Below are positions 7,884 to 14,848 of a stretch of DNA of 46,374 bases, piece by piece. Numbering within the stretch: the stretch's first letter is position 1; the number at the start of each line of letters is the position of its first letter. Both the position numbers and the translations under genes were made by a program. The notes beneath the pieces were generated by a model. That model ran no database searches and was not told the DNA's origin. It was given only the letters and a program-made list of their open reading frames with translations. The stretch is from Elusimicrobiota bacterium (GTDB lineage: Bacteria > Elusimicrobiota > Elusimicrobia > Elusimicrobiales > UBA9959), in assembly GCA_019135865.1 (NCBI GenBank), contig JAGVVD010000039.1, positions 1 through 46,374 on the forward strand, read 5' to 3'.

Positions 7884-9359
7884 ATGCTTAAAAAAATAAC
7901 GTGCCTTGTTTTTCCGCTGCTTCTGGCCGGTACGGCGGGAGCGAGGGAGGCGCGGTTCGCCGGGTCCTTTTACCCCGCCGACCCGGCGGAGCTCGCCGCG
8001 GCCGTCGATAAAGCGCTCGCGGAGGCCGGACCGTACAAGGGTAAAGGCAAGGTCGCCGGCATACTTGTGCCGCACGCCGGCTATGTCTTTTCGGGCGGCG
8101 TGGCGGCTCACGCTTTCGCTTCGCTGAAGGAGCGGTACGACACCGTCGTCCTCCTGGGCTCGGCGCACGCCGAAGGGTTCGCGGGCGCCGCCGTCATGGC
8201 CTCGGGGCATTACGCCACGCCCCTCGGGAGGGCCGAAGTCGACGGGAAACTGGCCGCCGCGCTTATGGAGAAGAACCCTTTCTTCCGCGACTATCAGCGC
8301 GCGCATGAAAAGGACCATACGCTGGAGGTGGAGCTGCCTTTCCTGCAGCGCAGGCTGAAGGGACCTTTCAAAATTCTCCCGGTCCTTTTCGGCCGCGCCG
8401 ACGAGAAGGAGCTGGAGGCGGCGGGGCGCGCCCTCGGCCGCCTGCTCAAAGGGCGCAAAGTCCTGCTCCTGATCTCCACCGATCTCTCCCATTACCCATC
8501 GAGCGCCGACGCGCGCCGCTCAGACCTGGCCCTGCTCAAGGCCCTGGAGAAGATGGACCCCGGCTATTTCCGCCTGGCCCATTCGGTGCTGGCCTCGAAG
8601 CGGCCTAAGGGGCTGGAGACCCCGGCCTGCGGAGAGTCCGCCGTGGAGGCGGGCCTGTACGCCCTGCGCGAGATGGGCGCGGCCCGCTTCGAACTGCTCG
8701 CGCACTCCGACTCTCACCGGGAGTATCCCGCCGGCGCGCCGGAGGACCGCGTGGTCGGCTACGGCTCCGGGGTCTTCCTTTCGGGGGCCGGCCCGGCTTC
8801 CTTCTCCTCCTCGCCCTCGCCGGCCCAGCGCGGGGAACTGCTGCGCCTGGCCCGCTGGACGGTGGAGCGCGCCTTCGACGAGACGCAGCCCGCCCTGCCC
8901 GTCCTCTCCGACGAGCCTTCCTTCAACCTGCCCGCGGCGCTTTTCGTGACGCTCAACAGGTCCGGCCGTCTCCGCGGCTGTATAGGCAATGTTTCGCCGT
9001 CCTTCACGCTGCGCGACGCGGTGGTCCGCAACTCCCTCTCGGCCGCCTTCGAAGACCGCCGTTTCGAGCCGCTTTCCGCCGGGGAGCTGCCGCTGGTAAG
9101 GTTCGAGATATCGCTGCTCTCTCCGCTGGAGCGCGCCGCCGGGCACGGCGAGGTGAAGCCGGGGGTTCACGGGGTGGCCATTGCGCGGGAGGGAAAGAGC
9201 GGGCTGTTCCTGCCGCAGGTCTGGGGGCAGCTGCCGTCCAAGGAACTTTTCCTCGGAGAGTTGTGCGAGCAGAAGGCCGGACTTCCGCGCGACTGCTGGA
9301 AGGACAAGGCGACGGAATTCTATCTTTTCACTTCGGAGTCTTTCGAAGAGCCGCGCTGA
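7884..9359 (+). CDS. AmmeMemoRadiSam proteins B and A fused (MEMO1-like plus AMMECR1), secreted
   Basis: The 491-residue product has a signal peptide (MLKKITCLVFPLLLAGTAGA, residues 1-20), then a MEMO1/AmrB domain (about 22-295): FAGSFYPAD, VPHAGYVFSGGVAAHAF, LLGSAHAEGF, EKDHTLEVELPFLQ and STDLSHYPS carry the His residues that bind metal in this dioxygenase-like fold. A Ser/Pro linker leads to an AMMECR1/AmrA domain (about 310-490) with GCIGN and FEDRRFEPL. Start 7884 has GAGG nine bases upstream; the ATG at 7875 abuts the same GAGG too closely. Together with amrS this gives all three parts of the conserved AMMECR1-MEMO-radical SAM set, here as two exported polypeptides. The gene overlaps the convergent gene by 40 bases. 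Confidence 0.88.
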   Translation: MLKKITCLVFPLLLAGTAGAREARFAGSFYPADPAELAAAVDKALAEAGPYKGKGKVAGILVPHAGYVFSGGVAAHAFASLKERYDTVVLLGSAHAEGFAGAAVMASGHYATPLGRAEVDGKLAAALMEKNPFFRDYQRAHEKDHTLEVELPFLQRRLKGPFKILPVLFGRADEKELEAAGRALGRLLKGRKVLLLISTDLSHYPSSADARRSDLALLKALEKMDPGYFRLAHSVLASKRPKGLETPACGESAVEAGLYALREMGAARFELLAHSDSHREYPAGAPEDRVVGYGSGVFLSGAGPASFSSSPSPAQRGELLRLARWTVERAFDETQPALPVLSDEPSFNLPAALFVTLNRSGRLRGCIGNVSPSFTLRDAVVRNSLSAAFEDRRFEPLSAGELPLVRFEISLLSPLERAAGHGEVKPGVHGVAIAREGKSGLFLPQVWGQLPSKELFLGELCEQKAGLPRDCWKDKATEFYLFTSESFEEPR

Positions 9360-11410
9360 AACAGGGCCGCCGCCAGCGGCGGCGCGCAGGAGAACGCGCC
9401 GAGGGCCGCGCAGGCCCGGAGCGCGTTCTCTATTCCCAGCAGCGGCACGGCGGCCGCCGAGACGATAAGACCTCCGGCCGCGCCGCCGTAAAGGTCGGCC
9501 GAGTAGATCCCGCCCGCCCCGTCCGGGGCGCGTCCCGCCGCGGCGGGGAAGTAGGAGCCCGCGGCGAATCCTCCGGCGGCCAGCAGGAGCGAGCAGGCCG
9601 CCGCGAAAAGATCCCGCCCCTGCCCGGCGAAGGCCGCCGGGAGCCAGAGCGCCGTTCCGGCCGATACCGCCGCCATAAGCGCGGCGGAGAGAACGACCCC
9701 GCCCCGCCGCCGGAAAGCGGCCGCCCCGGCGGCCATGCCGCCGAGGAAGAGGGTGAAGATCAGCCCCAGCGAAGAGGCCAGCGTCCCCAGCCTGGCCTCC
9801 CAGGCCAGCATCAGGCAGATCTCGAAGGCCATTCCCCAGGCCCCGGCCAGGAAAGCGCCGGTCATAAGTCCCCCGCGGGACGATCCCTTCAGTCCGGCCG
9901 CCAGCCGCCGCGAGGCCCAGACCAGGGCGATGAGCAGGGCCGCGAGGCCCAGGAACTGGTCCGGCCCGGCGTACATCGAGACCCACACCTTCCAGCTGAG
10001 GAAATAGGCCAGCGGCCGCAGGGCCGAGTTGACCGGCGTGCCTCCGGCCGCGTCCAGGCGGGAGGAGTACCAGGCCTTCCTGTACGGATGCAGGATAAAG
10101 GGCAGGGTCTCCTCTTTTACCGTGCGCGTTCTTATTCCCCGGGACCTGAGCCGCCTGCCCAGCAGGCCGGGGTCCGTGCTCAACTCCTTTTCCGAAGCCA
10201 GCAATAGCGCCCTGCCGCCGGGTATCACTTCGACATGCGAGAATACGGACCCGGCCGTGGCGCGCAGGCAGGCCGCCGCGTAAGCCTCCGGCGGAGAGAG
10301 GTAGTTCTCGGCGGAGGAGAAGGCGAAGGCGGCTATGCCGCCGGGTTTGAGCGCGGTCTTCACGGCCGTCATGAATTCGGCGGTGTAGTAGCGGTTGAGC
10401 GAGGAGTTGGACGGATCGCCGGCCGGCACTATCACCGCGTCGTAAACCGCCGCGCGCGAGAGGCAGTCCGCGGCGCTGCAGAGGGACGCCCGCCCGCCGG
10501 AGCGTTCCAGCAGGCGCGCGGCGGCCGGGATGTCGTCGGAGCCGGCGAAAAGTTCCGCGGGAGAATGGCGGCCCGCCTCTGCCGCGTAGAGCGGCGCGGC
10601 CGGACCCAGCAGCAGGACGGACTCCGGCGCCGGGTGGGCCAGCAGCGGGATGTGCACCGGCGCCTCGCCGGCCTCGCCGGCCGGGACTTCTCCCAGGGCG
10701 AAGCCGTCGGCGTGAACGGTGAGGGCGCCCTCCCTTTCGACGAAGACCAGGCGGGTCTCGCGCGACTGGAAGACCTCCTTCACCTCGCCCCGGCCGTAAA
10801 GCGCGGGGTAGACCCGCCGGCCGGCCCAGACGGAGAGCAGAGCCAGGGGGATGAAAAGCGCGGCCAGCGCGGTCCCGCGCCGGGGATAGCCGGCCTCGCG
10901 CAGGCAGAGGAGAAGGGCGGCGGCGGCCGTGACCGAGCCGGCCGCGACATAGTCGGTCCCGGGAAGCGCGGCGAAGAGCAGGACCGCGCCCAGGCCGCCG
11001 GCCGCGGCGCCGCAGCTCTCGAGCAGGTAGAACCGCCGGGGCGCGAGCGCGTCAAGGCCGGCCGCGATAGCGGCGCCGTTGAGCAGTCCGAAAGGAAGGG
11101 TCAGTAGCGCCCCGAGCAGGACGGTGCCGAACAGACCGGGCGGCGTCCCGACGGCCAGCGGCAGCGCGGCCGCCCTGCAGAGCGCCAGGGCAGCCGGCGA
11201 GGCCGCCGCGAAAAGCGCCGTCCAGAAGAGCAGGGAGCGCGGGGTCCCGCGCCGGGCCAGCGCTATGCCCGCCGCGGTCCAGAGCAGCCAGGCGGCCAGC
11301 GCCCCGGAAACGGAAAGCTCGCCCGCGCTGAAGAGCAGGCCTATCTCCCGCAGGGCGAGGGTCTGAGCGAAAAGCGAGTGGAACCCGAGCGCGAAAGCGG
11401 CCGTACTCAT
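9320..11410 (-). CDS. Membrane protein with spermidine/spermine synthase-like domain
   Basis: This 696-residue protein has about seven hydrophobic helices at the N-terminus (MSTAAFALGFHSLFAQTLAL onward). A soluble Rossmann methyltransferase-like region (about 200-430) follows, with PESVLLLGPAAPLYA, YDAVIVPAGDPSNSSLNRYY and FMTAVKTALKPGGIAAF. A second membrane half (about 475-690) has another seven or so helices. The middle matches the spermidine synthase fold, in which Asp and Tyr bind polyamine and decarboxylated SAM. The architecture is that of proteins annotated as fused MFS/spermidine synthase, whose activity is mostly untested. The canonical GGGDG loop reads LLLGPAAP, so polyamine synthesis is doubtful. 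It is divergent from the 4Fe-4S gene with only 27 bases between start codons. Confidence 0.7.
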   Translation of the reverse strand: MSTAAFALGFHSLFAQTLALREIGLLFSAGELSVSGALAAWLLWTAAGIALARRGTPRSLLFWTALFAAASPAALALCRAAALPLAVGTPPGLFGTVLLGALLTLPFGLLNGAAIAAGLDALAPRRFYLLESCGAAAGGLGAVLLFAALPGTDYVAAGSVTAAAALLLCLREAGYPRRGTALAALFIPLALLSVWAGRRVYPALYGRGEVKEVFQSRETRLVFVEREGALTVHADGFALGEVPAGEAGEAPVHIPLLAHPAPESVLLLGPAAPLYAAEAGRHSPAELFAGSDDIPAAARLLERSGGRASLCSAADCLSRAAVYDAVIVPAGDPSNSSLNRYYTAEFMTAVKTALKPGGIAAFAFSSAENYLSPPEAYAAACLRATAGSVFSHVEVIPGGRALLLASEKELSTDPGLLGRRLRSRGIRTRTVKEETLPFILHPYRKAWYSSRLDAAGGTPVNSALRPLAYFLSWKVWVSMYAGPDQFLGLAALLIALVWASRRLAAGLKGSSRGGLMTGAFLAGAWGMAFEICLMLAWEARLGTLASSLGLIFTLFLGGMAAGAAAFRRRGGVVLSAALMAAVSAGTALWLPAAFAGQGRDLFAAACSLLLAAGGFAAGSYFPAAAGRAPDGAGGIYSADLYGGAAGGLIVSAAAVPLLGIENALRACAALGAFSCAPPLAAALFQRGSSKDSEVKR

Positions 11411-11424
11411 AGCGCCATCTATAC

Positions 11425-11430
11425 TATAAT
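11425..11430 (+). promoter_or_regulatory. -10 box of the membrane 4Fe-4S gene
   Basis: TATAAT at 11425-11430 (overlapping a TATACT at 11420-11425) lies seven bases before the only plausible start codon, GTG at 11438. The transcript would be leaderless or nearly so. The same 27 bp must also drive the divergent gene starting at 11410. Confidence 0.45.
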
Positions 11431-11437
11431 ATCCTCC

Positions 11438-12568
11438 GTGAAAGGCAAAAGAGAGGACCTCTTCCCTTCGCTGGCTTACGCCGCCGCGGCCCTGGCCGTC
11501 GTTCTTCCTTTAGGCCTCAAACTCGCCTCGGGACAGCTTCACCCCGCCTATGTCTGGGCCTGGTCCCTCTTCTCCGCCTTCGTCGCTTTCGCGATCTCCT
11601 ATACCCGCGACATCGCCCCCTGGCGGCGGCTTTTTTTCATCGTCTCGGCTTTCGCCTTCCTCGTCCATTTCAAGTTCGCCCTTTTCTCGGAAATGTTCAA
11701 GGCGCAGTGTTTCCAGGATACGCCGTATTGCCATATAGCGCTGGCCCCGTCCTTCCTGAACTACCTCTACCAGCAGTACCTGGCGCTGATGAGCGGCGAC
11801 TGGAAGGTATGGGGGCCGCTCTCGCTGGGCTTCGTCTGGCTTTTCGCCACCATTATCGTCGGCAGGGCCTGGTGCTCGTGGACCTGCTTCTACGGCGGGC
11901 TCGACGAGTTCTTCTCGCGCCTCTCCCCGGTAAAGGGACCGCCGGCCGCCGTGCGGACCTGGGCGGCGCGGCTGCGCGATCTGCCGATGGCCCTGCTGAT
12001 CTTCTTCATGCTTATCTCGCTGGCCTACATGACGCCGATGTTCTGCTACTGGCTCTGCCCTTTCAAGCTGGGCGGGGAATTCCTCGACGAGGGCGCGCGC
12101 CGTTCCTTCCAGCTGGGCCTGATGTGGCTGGCGCTGGGCTTCGTGGTCCTGCTGCCGCTGCTCACCGCCAGGAGGTCCTTCTGCTCTTTCCTCTGCCCTT
12201 TCGGCGCCTGGCAGTCGTTCTGGGGCAGGCTCAATCCCTTCCGCGTGAAGTTCGACGAGGCGGTCTGCACGGGCTGCGGGCTCTGCGAGGCCGCCTGCCC
12301 GATGTTCGCGATAAAAAAAGGCGCGGAAGGAAAGCCGGAGATACTGGACTACTGCAATATGTGCGCCTCCTGCTTCTCCGCCTGTCCCGGGGGCGGGATA
12401 GGGTATTATATCTTCGGCGTGAAAGCCGCCGATCCCCGCCGCGGCTGGGGGAGGCTCCTCTCCCCGGGAGCGCTTTTTATTTTCTCGGTCCTGACCTTCA
12501 GCGCCGTCTTCGCCTCGCTCTGGGCTCCGGCGGCGCTGTCCGATCTGGTCAGGATGATCGGCGGATGA
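11438..12568 (+). CDS. Membrane 4Fe-4S ferredoxin-type protein (NapH/CcoG-like)
   Basis: The 376-residue product has five or six membrane helices. Two Cys motifs at membrane boundaries, GRAWCSWTCFYGG (about residues 144-156) and SFCSFLCPFGAW (about 247-258), are typical of NapH/RdxA/CcoG quinol-oxidising or electron-transfer proteins. A C-terminal ferredoxin domain follows, CTGCGLCEAACP and CNMCASCFSACPGG (about 278-325), holding two 4Fe-4S clusters. Such proteins pass electrons between quinol or cytoplasmic donors and periplasmic partners. The GTG at 11438 was chosen because an earlier start at 11378 would lie upstream of the -10 box. It is followed by a zinc-ribbon gene and a DsbD/TauE-like gene and probably forms an operon with them. 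Confidence 0.82.
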   Translation: MKGKREDLFPSLAYAAAALAVVLPLGLKLASGQLHPAYVWAWSLFSAFVAFAISYTRDIAPWRRLFFIVSAFAFLVHFKFALFSEMFKAQCFQDTPYCHIALAPSFLNYLYQQYLALMSGDWKVWGPLSLGFVWLFATIIVGRAWCSWTCFYGGLDEFFSRLSPVKGPPAAVRTWAARLRDLPMALLIFFMLISLAYMTPMFCYWLCPFKLGGEFLDEGARRSFQLGLMWLALGFVVLLPLLTARRSFCSFLCPFGAWQSFWGRLNPFRVKFDEAVCTGCGLCEAACPMFAIKKGAEGKPEILDYCNMCASCFSACPGGGIGYYIFGVKAADPRRGWGRLLSPGALFIFSVLTFSAVFASLWAPAALSDLVRMIGG

Positions 12569-12590
12569 TCGCGACCGGAGGACATTCGAT

Positions 12591-12785
12591 ATGAAGGACG
12601 GTAAATGGCTGGAGCCGAGGCATACCAGCAAGGAGATCTTCGACAAGGACTACCCGCAGCTGGACTTCTCCGGCGGCGAGGTCAGGTGCCCCGGCTGCAG
12701 GTCCGGGGTGGCGCTTAACCGGAAGAACGCCGCCATGAGGCGCGCCGGCTGGTGCAAGGCCTGCAACCGGGCGGTGACGCTCTGA
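12591..12785 (+). CDS. Small zinc-ribbon protein
   Basis: This 64-residue protein has CPGC and CKAC pairs (about residues 33-36 and 55-58), the spacing of a one-zinc ribbon, with a basic stretch between. A good GGAGG lies before the ATG. It sits between the membrane 4Fe-4S gene and the DsbD/TauE-like gene, overlapping the latter, which argues for a shared operon. No specific function can be assigned; an accessory or metal-delivery role is guesswork. Confidence 0.65.
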   Translation: MKDGKWLEPRHTSKEIFDKDYPQLDFSGGEVRCPGCRSGVALNRKNAAMRRAGWCKACNRAVTL

Positions 12786-13387
12786 CACCGGCGCTGGCCC
12801 TGGCCGAAGGCTGGACGCTCGGCCTCTCGACCGGAGCCTATTGCGCGGTTTCCTGCCTGCCGGTACTGGCCCCCTACATCATGGGGGCGGGGGAGAGGTC
12901 GCTGCCCCGCGGCCTGCTGATCTTCTCCATCTTTCTCGGCGGCCGCCTGGCCGCTTATCTCGGCTTCGCGGCCGCAGCCATGCTGCTGGGCCGGCTGGCC
13001 GCGCCGTCGCTGCCGGCCTGGGCGGGGGGAGCCGCCATGCTCGCCGCCGGACTCATCCTGCTGGCCGCGCCTTTCCTGAAGCTTTCACGCGGCTGTCCGG
13101 CGGCCCTGCCCGCCGCCGGCAAGGCGATGCCGTTCTCGCTGGGTTTTCTTACCGGCCTCAATTTCTGTCCGCCGGTGCTGGCCGGGCTGGTTCGTCTGAC
13201 CTCGTTCCCCGACTTCGTCCCCGGCCTCGTCTATTTCGGCGGCTTCTTCTCCGCGACGGCGCTTTTCCTCCTGCCCGCGCTCATCCCGGTCCCCTTCCTG
13301 ACGGACCGGGTGAAGGGCATCGGCCGCATGGCTCTCTTCCTCTCCGGCCTCTGGCTGGCCGGCAACGGCATCGCCTCTCTCGTTTGA
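12752..13387 (+). CDS. Polytopic membrane protein, TauE/SafE or DsbD/UreH-like
   Basis: About 210 residues with six membrane helices. The first helix carries GAYCAVSCLPVLAPYIMG and a later one TGLNFCPPVLAGL, Cys-Pro pairs as in the DsbD/CcdA and UreH_2 families that relay electrons or metals across the membrane. The GTG at 12752 overlaps the zinc-ribbon gene by 34 bases. A CTG at 12782 overlapping its stop is another possibility. Its place after a NapH/CcoG-like 4Fe-4S protein matches gene pairs in which such proteins mature or feed copper or heme enzymes. The cargo here is unknown. Confidence 0.68.
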   Translation: MQGLQPGGDALTPALALAEGWTLGLSTGAYCAVSCLPVLAPYIMGAGERSLPRGLLIFSIFLGGRLAAYLGFAAAAMLLGRLAAPSLPAWAGGAAMLAAGLILLAAPFLKLSRGCPAALPAAGKAMPFSLGFLTGLNFCPPVLAGLVRLTSFPDFVPGLVYFGGFFSATALFLLPALIPVPFLTDRVKGIGRMALFLSGLWLAGNGIASLV

Positions 13388-13404
13388 CTAAGATCATGGG
13401 CCTT

Positions 13405-13428
13405 TGGGCCCAGGCCGGACTGGGCCCA
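13405..13428 (+). terminator. GC hairpin after the 4Fe-4S/TauE-like operon
   Basis: TGGGCCCAG (13405-13413) and CTGGGCCCA (13420-13428) form a perfect 9-bp stem with a 6-base loop, 18 bases after the stop. There is no T-run, so termination would be factor-dependent or the hairpin protects the 3' end. Confidence 0.4.
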
Positions 13429-13434
13429 TTGACC

Positions 13435-13463
13435 TTGTTGACAAAAGTCATGTAGGATACAAT
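13435..13463 (+). promoter_or_regulatory. Promoter of the M14 carboxypeptidase gene
   Basis: TTGTTGACA at 13435-13443 contains two overlapping -35 candidates. TTGTTG (13435-13440) is 17 bases from TACAAT (13458-13463), while the perfect TTGACA (13438-13443) is only 14 bases away. The AGGAGAA ribosome site and ATG follow at 13511. Confidence 0.5.
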
Positions 13464-13510
13464 CTATAAGTATTGAGCATAGTCAACCGGGCCGTATCCA
13501 GGAGAAACGA

Positions 13511-14848
13511 ATGATCAGGCTGCTGCTGTCGCTAACTTTCTTGGCCTCCCTCTCGGTGAACGCTTTCGCTTCCGAAGCTCCCGAAAGATCGTCCCTTTCT
13601 TTCGACCAGCTCCTGAAATCCATCTCCTCCGCCTATGAGGCTCCGCCGGCCCCGGTCGTGGAGGAGAGGTCCTCGACCGCGGCGCGGACCCTGGAGAACG
13701 ACCCGCGTCTCTGGATCAGCGTGGCCGCTTCCACCAAAGAGGAGCGCACCCGCCTGCTGGAGATGGGCCTTTCGATCGAGGCGATCTCGGCCAACTCGGT
13801 GTCCGGTATCGTTCACCGCGACTCGCTGCCAGCCTTCCAGACCAAGAGCGTAAGCGTGCTGGCCAGCATCCCGCTGGCGCAGTTCGCCTCCTCCTCGCTT
13901 AAGGATTTCCCGACGCAGGACGCCGCTTATCACAACTACCAGGAGATGTACGGCCGGTTGAAAGCCCTGGAGTCGGCCAATCCCGACATCGCGTCGCTGT
14001 TCTCGATAGGCAGGACCACCGAGGGCCGCGAGATCTGGACCCTGCGCATAAACTCGTCGGCGAAGGGCACGAAGCCTTCCTCCAAGCCCGGCGCGGTCTT
14101 CCAGGGCGCGCATCACGCCCGCGAGCATCTCAGCGTCGAGGTGCCCCTGCTCTTCGCCGTCTGGCTGCTGGAGAACCGCGATAACGCCGAAGTGCGGAAG
14201 TATATCGACACCCTGGACATCTATATACAGCCGATGATCAACCCCGACGGCGCGGAGTTCGATATCAGCACCGGGAAGTACCAGTGGTGGCGCAAGACCC
14301 GCAGCCCCCAGGCGAGCGGCAACTTCGGGGCCGACCTCAACCGCAACTACGATTCCTGGTGGTGCCAGGCCGGCGCCTCGAATTCGCCGTGGGCGGACAC
14401 CTACTGCGGTCCCTCCGCCTTCTCCGAGCCGGAGAGCCGCGCGGTGCGCGATTTCGTGAAAGCCCGCCCCAACCTCAAGACGATGATCAGCTATCACACC
14501 TACGCCGAGCTGATACTCTATCCCTGGGGCGGCAAGTACGAGGACATCCCGAACCAGGACGACCTCAGGGTCTTTAGGACCCTGGCCGAGGGGATGGCCC
14601 GCCTTACCGGCTATACGGCGCAGAAGTCCAGCGACCTTTACGCCGCCACCGGAGATTCCTGCGACTGGGCCTATGCCGAGGCCGGCATCTTCGCCTTCAC
14701 TATCGAGCTCTCGCCGGCCGGCGGGGGCTGGGGCGGCGGTGGGACCTTCTACCCCGGCGCCGGCGTGATAGATAAGACCGTGCGCGACAATGTGCAGGCG
14801 GCGCTCTACCTGCTCCGTAATACCAGCGATCCCCGCCGCGCTATCTGA
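13511..14848 (+). CDS. Secreted M14-family zinc carboxypeptidase
   Basis: This 445-residue protein begins with a signal peptide (about residues 1-21, ending NAFASEA). A prodomain of about 110 residues precedes the M14 peptidase domain. The zinc ligands are in GAHHAREHLSVEV (HxxE, near 199-211) and SYHTYAELILYPWGG (His near 330). Substrate-binding residues appear in MINPDGAEF, WWRKTRS and GADLNRNYD, and the catalytic Glu in FTIELSPAG near 397. All key residues of carboxypeptidase A/T-type enzymes are present, so it should release C-terminal amino acids from peptides outside the cytoplasm. It has its own promoter and ends at a shared bidirectional terminator. Confidence 0.9.
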   Translation: MIRLLLSLTFLASLSVNAFASEAPERSSLSFDQLLKSISSAYEAPPAPVVEERSSTAARTLENDPRLWISVAASTKEERTRLLEMGLSIEAISANSVSGIVHRDSLPAFQTKSVSVLASIPLAQFASSSLKDFPTQDAAYHNYQEMYGRLKALESANPDIASLFSIGRTTEGREIWTLRINSSAKGTKPSSKPGAVFQGAHHAREHLSVEVPLLFAVWLLENRDNAEVRKYIDTLDIYIQPMINPDGAEFDISTGKYQWWRKTRSPQASGNFGADLNRNYDSWWCQAGASNSPWADTYCGPSAFSEPESRAVRDFVKARPNLKTMISYHTYAELILYPWGGKYEDIPNQDDLRVFRTLAEGMARLTGYTAQKSSDLYAATGDSCDWAYAEAGIFAFTIELSPAGGGWGGGGTFYPGAGVIDKTVRDNVQAALYLLRNTSDPRRAI

